NCBI RefSeq assembly: GCF_030687535.1
Contig: NZ_CP117437.1
Location: 3,927,501-3,991,500 of the forward strand
Origin: Pseudomonas sp. FP2335
GTDB lineage: Bacteria > Pseudomonadota > Gammaproteobacteria > Pseudomonadales > Pseudomonadaceae
Direction of reading: 5' to 3'
DNA: 64,000 bases
This document shows, one piece after another, positions 35,998 to 45,065 of this stretch (its first letter is position 1; each line of letters opens with the position of its first letter). The position numbers and the translations under genes are program-made. The notes below the pieces were generated by a model, which saw nothing but the letters and a program-made list of their open reading frames with translations, made no database searches and was not told where the DNA came from.

Positions 35998-37176
35998 ATG
36001 TCCCAGCACTTCAACACCGACGGTCGCCTCAACCTTGAGCAACAGCGCAAGCGCGCCAAGGAACTGCTGGCGCGCCTCAAAACCCAAGACTCCAGCGCCA
36101 CCCTGTCCCAGGCGCAATGGGCGATCGCCAAGAGACTGGGCTTCAGCAGTTGGCCTAAGCTCAAGGCCCATGTCGACGCCATCGACTTCGCCGCCCGCCA
36201 CCCCGACTTCGCCGCCAGCGATGAAGCCCGCACCACCCACTGGCGCTGCGGCAATGACATCGCCCACAGCCTGCAGCTGGCCGGGTTCAAGGGCCGGTTC
36301 CAGATGCTCAGCGACCCGTTGTGCATGGGCCCGGTGCGCGACCTGCCCACTGACGATTACCAGGCCCTGCGCGCGGCCTTTATCAGCCAGGCGTTTGCCC
36401 TGGACAAGAACGAGGCCTCGCGCCGGCTGGCCGACGAATACCTGCAACTGGAAGCCTTGGCCCACGCCGAACACAGCGTGCTGTGGTGCGAAGCCGACGC
36501 TTACGACCAACTGTTCCTGATCCGCGCCTTGGCAGGCCTGGAGCGGGTGCCAAAGAAACTGGAGCTGATTGAGGTTGACCGCATACCCGGTGTGCAGCGC
36601 TTTATCGGTATCGGCCAATTGGCGCCCGACCTGCTTGCATGGCTGTGGCCGCAACGGCGCTTGATCGATGAGCAGGCCGTGCAACTGGCCAAACAGGCGT
36701 GGGCCGCGTATTGCGACAGCTCACCGATCAAATGGGCGCAGCTGGCTCACGGCACTCACCCGGCCCTGCCGTTTTTGGCGCCCGCATTGCTGCGGCAGTT
36801 GCAGGAGTTGCCCGGCGCCCGCGATGGCTTGTCGCTGACCGAGCGCCTGACCCTGAGCTACCTTGCCGAAGCCGGGCCAAAACCTGCGGGCCGGGTGTTC
36901 GCCGAGTTGATGGCCAAGCGCGAACCGCTGCCGTTCCTGGGGGACATGATGTTTTATGCGCTGTTGCGGCCGTTGATCGATGCGGCCGAACCCTTGCTGA
37001 CGGAAACTCCAGCAGGATTGGCGCTGACCGAATTGGGCCGGGCGGTGCTCGATGGGCAAGCGTATTGGCTGGAGCATGCCAGCCATGAGCGGTGGGTAGG
37101 TGGTACACGGGTCACACCCGGCCAACCGCATTGGGTGATTGACGCACACCTGCACCCCCTCTGGCGCCACCCCTAA
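35998..37176 (+). CDS. DUF1835 domain protein
   Basis: This 392 aa soluble protein has a leading segment (RLNLEQQRKRAKELLARLKT, then LSQAQWAIAKRLGFSSWPKL) like those that precede ankyrin or helical repeats. The DUF1835 domain follows, from THWRCGNDIAHSLQLAGFKG to YDQLFLIRALAGLE, and then a helical C-terminal part. The function of DUF1835 is not established. AAGGAG five bases before ATG 35998 fixes the start. No partner gene is obvious. Confidence 0.8.
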   Translation: MSQHFNTDGRLNLEQQRKRAKELLARLKTQDSSATLSQAQWAIAKRLGFSSWPKLKAHVDAIDFAARHPDFAASDEARTTHWRCGNDIAHSLQLAGFKGRFQMLSDPLCMGPVRDLPTDDYQALRAAFISQAFALDKNEASRRLADEYLQLEALAHAEHSVLWCEADAYDQLFLIRALAGLERVPKKLELIEVDRIPGVQRFIGIGQLAPDLLAWLWPQRRLIDEQAVQLAKQAWAAYCDSSPIKWAQLAHGTHPALPFLAPALLRQLQELPGARDGLSLTERLTLSYLAEAGPKPAGRVFAELMAKREPLPFLGDMMFYALLRPLIDAAEPLLTETPAGLALTELGRAVLDGQAYWLEHASHERWVGGTRVTPGQPHWVIDAHLHPLWRHP

Positions 37177-37199
37177 GTGCTTGCCCGCGCTGGGGGGGC

Positions 37200-37280
37200 G
37201 AGACCACCTGGCAGGTGAAATACGCTTACGACTTTGCCTCGGTCGGCGTACCGGGCCTGAGCTTCATGGGCATGTTTTAG
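37200..37280 (+). pseudogene. Scar of an OprD-family porin C-terminus at a REP half
   Basis: In the plus frame ending with TAG at 37278-37280, the bases read ETTWQVKYAYDFASVGVPGL and then SFMGMF. This is the last strand and terminal Phe of OprD-type porins (the usual form is DYDFAAIGVPGL). No start or upstream barrel exists: the frame runs directly into half of a class A REP (CTTGCCCGCGCTGGGG, 37180-37195). The following 37281-37479 contains fragments in mixed frames that I cannot identify, plus the ribosome site of the next gene. Confidence 0.65.
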
Positions 37281-37479
37281 CGACACGTGGTGATCGGCTG
37301 GCAGACGCCATCGTGCACGCGATCCGCCAGCAACTGCGCCAGTTCGATCAGTTGCGCGACACCACCTGGGTCGGCGATTACGCTACTGTACTGGCGCGAC
37401 GAGGGTGAATCCGCAAACGACGGCCACCTGTTGCACGGCGCGGTTGTCCGCCACCTTAAAATTTCGAGGCTGATTGTTC

Positions 37480-38316
37480 ATGCGTAATCTGATGTTTTCC
37501 GGCGTGTGCCTGCTTTCCACCGCCCTGATCGGCTGCCAGCAGCAACCACCCGCGAACGACCAGCTGGACGCAGTGCTGTGGACGCAAACGTCGATCGAGC
37601 ACGAGCTGATTTACCGCCAGGTCTTCGCCAGCGCCACGCGCCAGCTGGATACTGCCCTGGCCGACCCGACCTGGGACGCCCTGGCCCTGCCGCCGCGAGA
37701 CCTCGCCGGTTTGCCGCCGGCCGTGGTGGTCGACATCGACGAAACCGTGCTCGACAACGTGCCGCTCAATGCGCGGGACATCCTCACCAACCAGGTCTAC
37801 TCCTACGACCGCTGGAACACCTGGGTCGACCAGGCCAAGGCCCAGGCCCTGCCGGGTGCCGTCGAGTTCTTGCAGGCGGCGGACAAGAAAGGCATCACCG
37901 TCTACTACATCACCAACCGCGAACACAGCCAGGTCCAGGCCACGGTCAACAACCTGCGCCTGCGCGGTTTTCCGGTGGCGCACAACGAACAGGTGCTGGC
38001 CGCCAGCACCCCGACCGGCGGCTGCGAACAGGCTGGCTACGGTAAGAACTGCCGACGCCAATGGGTCGCCAGCCATGCCCGCGTGCTGATGCTGGCCGGG
38101 GATTCCTTCGGCGACTTCGTGCAGGCCGAGCACAACACCCTGGCCGACCAACGCAAGGCCGCCGCACCGTACGTGGCCTGGCTCGGCCAGCGCTGGTTCC
38201 TGCTGCCCAACCCGACCTACGGCAACTGGTACAGCGCGCCCTATGGCGACCAGGAAAAACTGCCCTTCGAACGCAAGCGCCAGCTCAAGCAACAGGCGTT
38301 GCACCTGGAAAATTAG
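37480..38316 (+). CDS. Class C acid phosphatase / 5'-nucleotidase, lipoprotein e(P4) family
   Basis: This is a HAD-superfamily acid phosphatase anchored as a lipoprotein: the signal peptide ends with a lipobox ALIGC. The catalytic Asp pair is VVDIDETVLDN, the second HAD motif appears as YITNRE, and the acidic motif is LMLAGDSFGDF. Family members dephosphorylate nucleotides (NMN, 5'-AMP) at the outer membrane for uptake. Of 278 aa it looks complete. ATG 37480 is preferred to TTG 37474. It is not linked to neighbours. Confidence 0.88.
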   Translation: MRNLMFSGVCLLSTALIGCQQQPPANDQLDAVLWTQTSIEHELIYRQVFASATRQLDTALADPTWDALALPPRDLAGLPPAVVVDIDETVLDNVPLNARDILTNQVYSYDRWNTWVDQAKAQALPGAVEFLQAADKKGITVYYITNREHSQVQATVNNLRLRGFPVAHNEQVLAASTPTGGCEQAGYGKNCRRQWVASHARVLMLAGDSFGDFVQAEHNTLADQRKAAAPYVAWLGQRWFLLPNPTYGNWYSAPYGDQEKLPFERKRQLKQQALHLEN

Positions 38317-38387
38317 TTGTCAATTCTGGCGCCCGGATGCGTTGTCGATAGTGATGCAGACGCGGTATCCGGGCACGCGGTGAGGTG

Positions 38388-38876
38388 TCAGGCCTTTACG
38401 TTCTGCCGGATATTCCACCCAAACTTCACCGGCCCACCGTCCTTGGCACCGTCGGCCTTCTGCGGCTGGTAGCTGACATCCACGGTGGCGAAATTCAAGG
38501 CGATGCGGTCGTAGAGCAGATCATCCTTGCTTTCTGCGCTGGTGCTGTAAGACACCACCATGACTTCCTTCAACGTAATCACCAAGTACTCCACCGGGCT
38601 GGAGCCGCCCGCCTTGCGCACCACCAACCGCGCCTCGGGGTAATGTTTGCCGCTGGCGCAGGCCATCATCAGGTTGGGGCTGGATTTATCCAGCGGTTTG
38701 CTCAGGTTCAGGTTGTTGATATCGACCTTGCCCGCACCGCCCCCCGTACCCGAATGCATCGAACCCGTCTGCGACAACCCCCACGCCCATTCGGTGATGT
38801 CGATCTCGTCGCGGTGCGCCTGGTCCCGTGACTCGCCCTTGATATCGCCCAGTTTCAAAAACATATCGACGGCCAT
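38388..38876 (-). CDS. hcp: Hcp, type VI secretion tube protein
   Basis: This is an Hcp-family ring protein of 162 aa: MFLKLGDIKGESRDQAHRDE, EIDITEWAWGLSQTG and LNLSKPLDKSSPNLMMACAS are family landmarks. Hcp hexamers form the T6SS tube and chaperone small effectors in their lumen. A strong GGAG-rich ribosome site precedes ATG 38876. No other T6SS core gene is near, so this is an auxiliary copy; the divergent effector candidate and its partner begin 188 bases away. Confidence 0.92.
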   Translation of the reverse strand: MAVDMFLKLGDIKGESRDQAHRDEIDITEWAWGLSQTGSMHSGTGGGAGKVDINNLNLSKPLDKSSPNLMMACASGKHYPEARLVVRKAGGSSPVEYLVITLKEVMVVSYSTSAESKDDLLYDRIALNFATVDVSYQPQKADGAKDGGPVKFGWNIRQNVKA

Positions 38877-39064
38877 GTTGGCTCCCTCTCCTTAGTCAGC
38901 GCCGGAAATGGCGCGGGGCGAACTTTTCCTGATCCGACACGAGGGCCACAAGCCGCCACAGCAGGATCGGGAAGCGCCTGTCGGCAAACACCGAAACTTC
39001 CGACATTCATTTGCGCCACCGCGTCTTTAACCTCTCAACTCCCGAAAAACCCAGGAGTTAAGGA

Positions 39065-39979
39065 ATGACGACCGCCCTGTTCAAAGATGGATTTCCCTCG
39101 GCCCACCGCACCACGCGCCAGCGAATTGAAAGCAGCATTGACCTGCGTCGACTGTTCTGCGCCATCGACGCCGACCCTGCGCTGATTGGTGCGGGGGTGG
39201 TGTATATCGATGAAGATTTCAATGTGCTGACACTGCGCGAGTTTCAAGCGGTGTGCAGTGTGCAGGTGAAAAAGGTTGTGTTGCGTGAGGCGCCGAGGGC
39301 GGTGGGGCCGGTGGAGTTCAAGCGGATGTTGGAGCATGAGCCGCGGGAGTCGGAATGGGTGGCGGAAGGGCTTATCGCTGCGGTGACATGCGCAGGAGCG
39401 GTACTGAGCTGGTTCGTCGTTACGACTGGAATTACGCTCATGCCGTTTACGGCGGGGACCAGTGTGGTGCTTACGTTTGTCGGCAAAGCCGCCATGGCCG
39501 CGAGCGTCACCCAATGCTTGATCGGCGTTGGTAGAACAACCGCTGCATGGATTGACCCGCAAGCACTGGAGCGTCTCGACGATGAAGCCTGGTACCAGGC
39601 GGTAGTCGCAGTATTGGATGGCATCGCCCTGGCTGGAATAGGGACATCCACCGTGACGACAGTCAAAGCAATCAATGTCAGTACCCAAGTAACCGGCAAA
39701 CCAATTCGCCAGGTACTGAAAGGGCTGACACGACAAGAACGAGCAAAACTCAATAATGAATTGCTCAGCATCAATGACCCACGATTGACCACAAAACTAC
39801 TCAAACTGAAGCAAGCCGCCGGCACTGCGACCAAACGTATCAGTGCAACACAGATGAAACGTATCACCGCTACTCACATAAGCGATTCAGTGGCAGGAAT
39901 ATTTGGCGTCACCAGTAGCGCCGTGTCCGGGAACATCAAGCCACTCGCTATCGGTCTCTATGAGGAAATCCGCCAATGA
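39065..39979 (+). CDS. Candidate Hcp-linked T6SS effector with membrane-active core
   Basis: This 304 aa protein has no signal peptide, a hydrophilic N-terminal third, a hydrophobic core (about residues 99-156 and 176-200, rich in Ala, Gly, Val and Thr) and a basic C-terminal part. It is recognisable as a conserved Pseudomonas family found beside hcp; homologues have been mislabelled NAD synthetase, and no catalytic motif of that enzyme is present. A soluble protein with a buried hydrophobic hairpin fits a pore-forming toxin. It overlaps the next gene by ATGA. The N-terminal region is probably the Hcp-recognition part; this and the toxin activity are inference. Confidence 0.6.
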   Translation: MTTALFKDGFPSAHRTTRQRIESSIDLRRLFCAIDADPALIGAGVVYIDEDFNVLTLREFQAVCSVQVKKVVLREAPRAVGPVEFKRMLEHEPRESEWVAEGLIAAVTCAGAVLSWFVVTTGITLMPFTAGTSVVLTFVGKAAMAASVTQCLIGVGRTTAAWIDPQALERLDDEAWYQAVVAVLDGIALAGIGTSTVTTVKAINVSTQVTGKPIRQVLKGLTRQERAKLNNELLSINDPRLTTKLLKLKQAAGTATKRISATQMKRITATHISDSVAGIFGVTSSAVSGNIKPLAIGLYEEIRQ

Positions 39980-40545
39980 AAAAACGGCGAGCACAAAAGA
40001 TCCTGGAAAAAATGGGCTACGACGAGCCCCCGACGCCAGACTGGAAAACCATGAGCCCAACAGATTTCTACTATTCAGCCTTCTACATCACAGACCCTCG
40101 ACTGCTACGCAAACGCTACATGCATGTCATTGGTGGCTGGATACTTGCGGGCTGTTTTTCAATTGCGATGACCGGCGTTCTGGTTTTGGTCACCTACCTC
40201 TGCGGGGCACTCGAAGGAGAAACCTTGCGCAACTGGTTTTTTTCCGGACTGACGATCGGTGTGGTGTTCGCTATTGCTCAAATACAAGTGTTGTATGGTC
40301 ACGCTCATTGGGTCTGGATAAATGTCGGGATCTACTGCCTGTGCTTTCTGAGCTCACTCCCCGCAATCACGTACACCCCCAACATTTACCTGTACTCCAT
40401 GGCTCTTCTCAGCCCCCTGATCGGCCTACTCATCCTTAACAGCAACCGCTGCCGCGAACTGCGCCACAAGATGGTTGAACTCCGACACAAGCGCGAGCAC
40501 ATCATCGCCACCCTGAAAAAACAGGGCAAATGGAAAGGGTGGTAA
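39976..40545 (+). CDS. Four-helix membrane protein, candidate immunity to the Hcp-linked effector
   Basis: This 189 aa protein has a basic N-terminus and four predicted TM helices at about 50-77, 87-107, 111-133 and 138-155, then a basic cytoplasmic tail (RHKMVELRHKREHIIATLKK). It starts within the stop codon of the effector gene, so the two are made together. An inner-membrane immunity protein is the expected partner of a pore-forming T6SS toxin. The gene is more AT-rich than neighbouring housekeeping-type genes. Confidence 0.6.
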   Translation: MKKRRAQKILEKMGYDEPPTPDWKTMSPTDFYYSAFYITDPRLLRKRYMHVIGGWILAGCFSIAMTGVLVLVTYLCGALEGETLRNWFFSGLTIGVVFAIAQIQVLYGHAHWVWINVGIYCLCFLSSLPAITYTPNIYLYSMALLSPLIGLLILNSNRCRELRHKMVELRHKREHIIATLKKQGKWKGW

Positions 40546-40572
40546 ATGCCGCGCTCACGCCGTTGGAAATAG

Positions 40573-41925
40573 TTATGCACCAACCGCCTGCAAAGGCTTC
40601 ACCACCCGCGCCGCCGTATGTCGATTGACCGGCACCGGCAAGCCCAAATGCCCGCGCAAGGTGCTGTGACTGTACTCACTGCGGAACAAACCGCGCGCAC
40701 GCAATAGCGGCAGCACTTGATCGGTAAAGCGCGCAAAGTCATCCGGCGCACCGACGTGGATGTTAAAACCGTCCACCGCCCCCTCGATAAACCAACGCTC
40801 GATCTCATCGGCCACGGTTTGCGGCGAGCCGACAAAACTGGAGAACGGCTTGGCAAAACGCAACGCCGCCTGGCGCAAGGTCAGGCCCTGGTCGCGGGTG
40901 ACTTGTTTGATATTTTCCGCGTGGCCGCGATAGCCATTGCTGCCCAGGTCGCCCAGTTCCGGGAAAGGTTCGTCCAGCGGGTACTGGCTGAAATCGTGGT
41001 AGTTGAACGGCCGCCCCAGTTGCACCAGGGCCTTGTCCAGGTCCAGCGCGCCGTTGCGTTCCCGGTCGATGGCCTGGGCCTGCTCGTCGGTGTCGGCAAT
41101 GATCGGCGAGATGCCCGGCAGGATGGTCACGTGATCCGGATTGCGCCCCGCGGCGGCGGTGCGTTGTTTGATGTCGCGGTAGTAGGCCTGGGCGTCCTCG
41201 AAATTGCCCACGCCAGCAAAGATCCCCTCGGCGTAATGGGCCGCCAGGCTGCGCCCGGATTCGGAAATGCCAGCCTGGAAGATCACTGGCTGGCCCTGGG
41301 CCGAACGCGCAATATTCAATGGCCCGGTCACTGAAAAAAACTCACCGTGGTGATCAAGGCGATGCTGGCGCTGCGGGTCGAGGAACACCTTGCTGCGCTT
41401 GTCACGCACAAACGCGTCGTCTTCATAGGAGTCCCACAGGCCCTGCACCACCTGCAGATGCTCGGCAGCCCGGCGATAACGCTCGGTGTGATCGATATGC
41501 TGCTCACGGCCGAAGTTGCCGGCGGCGCCTTCCAGGCCGGTGGTGACCACATTCCAACCGGCACGGCCGCCGCTGATATGGTCCAGGGACGCGAACTGGC
41601 GCGCCACGTTGAAGGGTTCGGTATAGGACGTGGTCAAGGTCGCCACCAGGCCGATGTTCGAGGTGGCGCCGGCGATGGCCGACAGCAGGGTCAACGGTTC
41701 CAGGCGATTGAGGAAATGTGGCGCCGAATCCGCGGTGATGTAGGGGCTGTCGACGATGAACACCAGGTCGAACTTGGCCGCTTCCGCCTGCTGCGCCTGG
41801 GCGCGATACCAGTCGATGTCGACGCTGGCATCGCCGGGAATTTGTGGGTGCAGCCATTCGTTCTGCGCAGTGCCGACACCGGTGAGAATGGCGCCGAACT
41901 TGAGTTGCCGGGGTGTTGTAGACAT
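40573..41925 (-). CDS. Flavin-dependent monooxygenase, NtaA/SnaA/DszA family
   Basis: This is a two-component flavin (reduced FMN) monooxygenase of 450 aa with a TIM-barrel fold. Landmarks are KFDLVFIVDSPYI, LDHISGGRAGWNVVTTGLEG, NFGREQHIDHTERYRRAAE and VIFQAGISESGRSLAA. Family enzymes cleave C-N or C-S bonds in chelators, sulfones or methionine analogues. CAGGAG lies seven bases before ATG 41925. It follows the RidA/oxidase/ABC/TonB genes on the same strand but a class B REP doublet separates it. A flavin reductase is not seen here. Confidence 0.86.
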   Translation of the reverse strand: MSTTPRQLKFGAILTGVGTAQNEWLHPQIPGDASVDIDWYRAQAQQAEAAKFDLVFIVDSPYITADSAPHFLNRLEPLTLLSAIAGATSNIGLVATLTTSYTEPFNVARQFASLDHISGGRAGWNVVTTGLEGAAGNFGREQHIDHTERYRRAAEHLQVVQGLWDSYEDDAFVRDKRSKVFLDPQRQHRLDHHGEFFSVTGPLNIARSAQGQPVIFQAGISESGRSLAAHYAEGIFAGVGNFEDAQAYYRDIKQRTAAAGRNPDHVTILPGISPIIADTDEQAQAIDRERNGALDLDKALVQLGRPFNYHDFSQYPLDEPFPELGDLGSNGYRGHAENIKQVTRDQGLTLRQAALRFAKPFSSFVGSPQTVADEIERWFIEGAVDGFNIHVGAPDDFARFTDQVLPLLRARGLFRSEYSHSTLRGHLGLPVPVNRHTAARVVKPLQAVGA

Positions 41926-41975
41926 GAAAATGCTCCTGAAATAGATGGATATCACTGGAGAAACCGGATCAGAAA

Positions 41976-42064
41976 TGTGGGAGCGGGCTTGCTCGCGAAT
42001 GCGGTGGTTCAGCTGGAACAGCTTTGACTGATACACCGCTTTCGCGAGCAAGCCCGCTCCCACA
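41976..42064. repeat. REPIN, class B
   Basis: Inverted arms TGTGGGAGCGGGCTTGCTCG and CGAGCAAGCCCGCTCCCACA are separated by about 50 bases, between the RidA and monooxygenase genes. It may attenuate or stabilise the transcript. Confidence 0.87.
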
Positions 42065-42081
42065 GTTTTTTACCGAGTGAG

Positions 42082-42516
42082 TCAGTGGGTTCTCGCGGCG
42101 ATGGCTTCGACTTCAACCAAGGCGCCGGGCAGTGGCAGTGCCACCACCTGCAAGGCCGTGCGCGCCGGTTTGTTCGGTTGCTCCGGTGTACCGAAGAACT
42201 GCGTGTAACCCGCCTGCAAACCGGCGAAGTCAAGCTTGCCGCCGGTCTCTTCGGCGCCGACCAGAAACACGCGCAACTGCACAATGTCACCGAGGTCGAG
42301 GTCTTGCTGGCGCAGGATCGAGCGAATCTTGTTGAACACTGAAACGGTCTGCACCTCAGTGTTGCCGTAAGCCGCTGGGGTGCCCGCCGGGGCGTTGGCA
42401 TCGTGCAGGTCGGGCAAGGTGCCGCTGACGAAGATCAAGCTGGCCGACGCCGGTACGGTGACGGTCTGCGAGATCGGGAAGTGGCCGACGCTGGTCCGTT
42501 GAATGCTGTCGCTCAT
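42082..42516 (-). CDS. RidA-family enamine/imine deaminase
   Basis: This 144 aa RidA/YjgF/UK114 protein contains SASLIFVSGTLPDLHD and EVQTVSVFNKIRSILRQ. A C-terminal Glu in VEVEAIA replaces the usual site. RidA proteins hydrolyse reactive enamine/imine intermediates; the adjacent flavin amino-acid oxidase makes exactly such imines, so the pair is functionally coherent. The conserved Arg for substrate carboxylate seems to be replaced in this copy (RVFLVGAEETGG here), so this may be a divergent subfamily. GAGGAG is six bases before ATG 42516, and it lies 11 bases after the oxidase. Confidence 0.82.
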   Translation of the reverse strand: MSDSIQRTSVGHFPISQTVTVPASASLIFVSGTLPDLHDANAPAGTPAAYGNTEVQTVSVFNKIRSILRQQDLDLGDIVQLRVFLVGAEETGGKLDFAGLQAGYTQFFGTPEQPNKPARTALQVVALPLPGALVEVEAIAARTH

Positions 42517-42527
42517 GGTGATGCTCC

Positions 42528-44111
42528 TCAAGAAGCGGCAAGCGCCGCGCGGTGTTGTTGCTCAGTGATCCGTTCGGCCAGTTGCGCGACCACATGCCGC
42601 GCCGAATTCGCCGCCGATTCCTGCCAGATACCCACGCCGCTCTGCACCAGGCCGTCACCGGCGAGGTACACGCGACCGAAACCCGCTTCGAGCAAGGCGC
42701 TGGCCTCGGCCGCAAAGTGTTCGCGTTGCAGCCACGGGCCTTCGCTGTAGGGGATCTGTTCCCAGGACACCGCCAGCGGGTGGCGCAGGTGTCTGGAATA
42801 GCCCGGGTGCAGCAACTCCACGGCTTCTTGCGAGGTGGCGTACTGTTCTTCCAGGGCTTTGGCGCCAAACCGGTCGGCGCCCTCGCCGGTCACATAACCC
42901 GCCACCAATAAACCGTCGCGGGTGTTGAGGTCGTTGCTCGGGTACCACAGCAGCCGCGCCGGGTGCTCGATCCACGACAGGCCGCCATAGGTGCGGTAGT
43001 CGGTCTCCCAGAAACGCGGCGACTGCCACGCGACTTTGGTCGCCTGGTCGCTGCGGGTGCTGAGCAAGGCCGCCTTGATCGGGTCGCTGAAGTCGGTATC
43101 CAGCTTGGCCAACAGCGGCAATGGCAGGGTCGAGATCAAGTAGTCGGCGCGTACCACCTGCTCGCGGCCGCTGTGTTGGTCGTGATACGTCACTGCCACG
43201 CCGTCTTCCAACTGGCGGATCTGGCGCACCTGGGCGCCGAGTTGCACGTGGTCACGGACCCGGGCGTAGAACGCATCGGTGATACGGTCCATGCCGCCGA
43301 CCGGCTGGAACATGGTCGCCGAAAATTCCGGGAATTCGGTGTGCAGCAACGCGCCCCACAACTCCGGGTGCAGCAGTTGATCCAGTGCCAACGGGCTACG
43401 CGCAGCCGGCAACGCGCCGGGGTGCGCCGGGGAGTCCAGGTGCCCCGAACGAATCGTGCCTTCGAATGCCAGCGCTTGCGAAAGGTCGCCATACACCTGC
43501 AAAAACGCCAGCAGGCGCGTGCGTTCCTCGCGACTCAACACATCATCGAGGGCATCGCGTTGCACGGCTTTTGCCAGCAGGCCGGACAAGTGCCCGCGCG
43601 TATCGTTGAGCGCCTGGCCGACGCTGAACGCCGGTTTCTCCAGATCCGGCCGCACCTGGGCACCATGGCTGCTGTTGACCAGCACTTCCAGGGGCACCCC
43701 CAACTCACTGCAATAGTCGAGGATCGTGCGGTGCTGGCTGGGAATCCGCGCAGGCCCGGCGTTGAAGTAGTGGCCCTGATCAAACCCGGCGGTTTGCGTG
43801 CGGCCGTCCTTGTAGTGCACACGGTCGCCATGGCGAATGGTCCAGGTGCGGCCGCCGACCCGGTCGCGGGCCTCCAGCACTTGCACAGTGAACCCGGCGC
43901 GGCTCAGTTCCAGCGCTGTGACCAGCCCGGCGATCCCGGCGCCCAGCACCAGCACGCGGGTGCCCTGCCCCAGGCCGTCCTTGAGTTTCAGCGGTTGCGG
44001 GCGGCGGTGCGACGAAGGCCCCAGGCCCAGCGCCGCCAGCGCATCCTTGACCGCCTGCTCACCGCCCACCGCAGCAATGCTCGACAGTGCTTCACGTCGT
44101 GTCAGTCCCAT
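42528..44111 (-). CDS. Flavin amine oxidase, L-amino-acid oxidase-like
   Basis: This is a 527 aa flavoprotein of the amine oxidase family: FAD motif VLVLGAGIAGLVTALELSRA, the VQVLEARDRVGGRTWT box, and C-terminal FAD contact RVYLAGDGLVQSGVGIWQES. The N-terminus TRREALS fits a twin-arginine signal, and the segment before the FAD domain (residues 1-45) is long enough, though a strong hydrophobic stretch is lacking. It most resembles L-amino-acid or tryptophan oxidases. It lies between the binding-protein gene and the RidA gene in one run. Confidence 0.82.
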   Translation of the reverse strand: MGLTRREALSSIAAVGGEQAVKDALAALGLGPSSHRRPQPLKLKDGLGQGTRVLVLGAGIAGLVTALELSRAGFTVQVLEARDRVGGRTWTIRHGDRVHYKDGRTQTAGFDQGHYFNAGPARIPSQHRTILDYCSELGVPLEVLVNSSHGAQVRPDLEKPAFSVGQALNDTRGHLSGLLAKAVQRDALDDVLSREERTRLLAFLQVYGDLSQALAFEGTIRSGHLDSPAHPGALPAARSPLALDQLLHPELWGALLHTEFPEFSATMFQPVGGMDRITDAFYARVRDHVQLGAQVRQIRQLEDGVAVTYHDQHSGREQVVRADYLISTLPLPLLAKLDTDFSDPIKAALLSTRSDQATKVAWQSPRFWETDYRTYGGLSWIEHPARLLWYPSNDLNTRDGLLVAGYVTGEGADRFGAKALEEQYATSQEAVELLHPGYSRHLRHPLAVSWEQIPYSEGPWLQREHFAAEASALLEAGFGRVYLAGDGLVQSGVGIWQESAANSARHVVAQLAERITEQQHRAALAAS

Positions 44112-44123
44112 ACTCGCTGCTCC

Positions 44124-45047
44124 TTAATCCGGCAGGCCGGGTGGGTTGATCAGCGACTTGTCGACACGCTCCACGTCCAGGCCCCAGCGTTGCAGCACCT
44201 GTTCGTATTGGCCGCCGGCAATCGCGCTTTCCAGGGCGGTGTGGATCGGCTTGACCAGGCCGTTGTCCTTGCGCGTGGTCACGGCGATGTCGGCCTGCAA
44301 CGGCCAACCGCCGTTGACGGTGCCGACGCGCTTGATGCCACCAGTGATCGCGGCCGAATAGGCGTACACCGAGTTCGGCCCGAACAGCGCGTCACTGCGC
44401 CCGGACTGCACCGCCAGTTGCGCGGCGGCCTGGTCGTCGAAGTACTGCAACAGCGCGGGCTTGATCCCGGCCTTTTCATTCGCTTCGTTCCAGGCCAACA
44501 GGACTTTCTCCTGGTTGGTGCCCGAACCAACGATGATCTTCAACCCGGCGATGTCCGAGGCCTGCTTGATCGCGTTGATCTTGCTGGTGCTCTTCACATA
44601 AAAGCCGAGCACGTCCTGGCGATAGGTGGCGAAGTCGAAACGTTTCTTGCGCGCCTCGGTCACGGTGACGTTGCTGATCACTGCATCGTATTTGCCCGAG
44701 CTGACGCCCAGCGGCCAATCTTCCCAGCTGGTCTGCACCACGTTGAGTTGCAGGCCAAGGCTGTCAGCGACCAACTGCGCGGTGTCGGCTTCGCTGCCGA
44801 TGGTGGTCTTGTCATCGCTGGCCAGCAAAGCCAGGGGCGGCCCGGCCACGCCGGACACGGCCACCGTGAACTTGCCGGGCTGGGCGAACTTGAAGCCCGG
44901 CGGGATTTGCGCGATGGCCGCCTCGTTACGCGGCGCATGGATACGCACGCGGTCGGGGCTGAGGTCGACCTGTTGCACGGCGAACGCGCTTTGCGCAGCA
45001 CTGACGGCCAGCGCCAGCAGGGCCACACGGGCAGTAGAGATAAACAT
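44124..45047 (-). CDS. Amino-acid-type ABC substrate-binding protein
   Basis: This 307 aa periplasmic protein of SBP family 3 has a signal peptide ending SAAQSAFA, then GKFTVAVSGVAGPPLALLAS, LGLQLNVVQTSWEDWPLGVS and SGKYDAVISNVTVTEARKKR. Family 3 proteins bind amino acids and opine- or sulfur-type derivatives. It lies 18 bases downstream of the ATPase gene and 12 bases before the oxidase gene. Confidence 0.88.
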   Translation of the reverse strand: MFISTARVALLALAVSAAQSAFAVQQVDLSPDRVRIHAPRNEAAIAQIPPGFKFAQPGKFTVAVSGVAGPPLALLASDDKTTIGSEADTAQLVADSLGLQLNVVQTSWEDWPLGVSSGKYDAVISNVTVTEARKKRFDFATYRQDVLGFYVKSTSKINAIKQASDIAGLKIIVGSGTNQEKVLLAWNEANEKAGIKPALLQYFDDQAAAQLAVQSGRSDALFGPNSVYAYSAAITGGIKRVGTVNGGWPLQADIAVTTRKDNGLVKPIHTALESAIAGGQYEQVLQRWGLDVERVDKSLINPPGLPD

Positions 45048-45065
45048 GGGCAGTCACTCCTTGAG

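Noticed and set aside
37139..37408. 89-codon frame after the DUF1835 gene
   Set aside because: It starts within the end of that gene in another frame; its last part (QQLRQFDQLRDTTWVGDYAT) looks protein-like but I could not match it, so it is kept as a possible fragment only.
39065..39979. NAD synthetase annotation of the Hcp-linked gene
   Set aside because: No SGGxDS-type ATP pyrophosphatase motif is present; the hydrophobic core argues against it.
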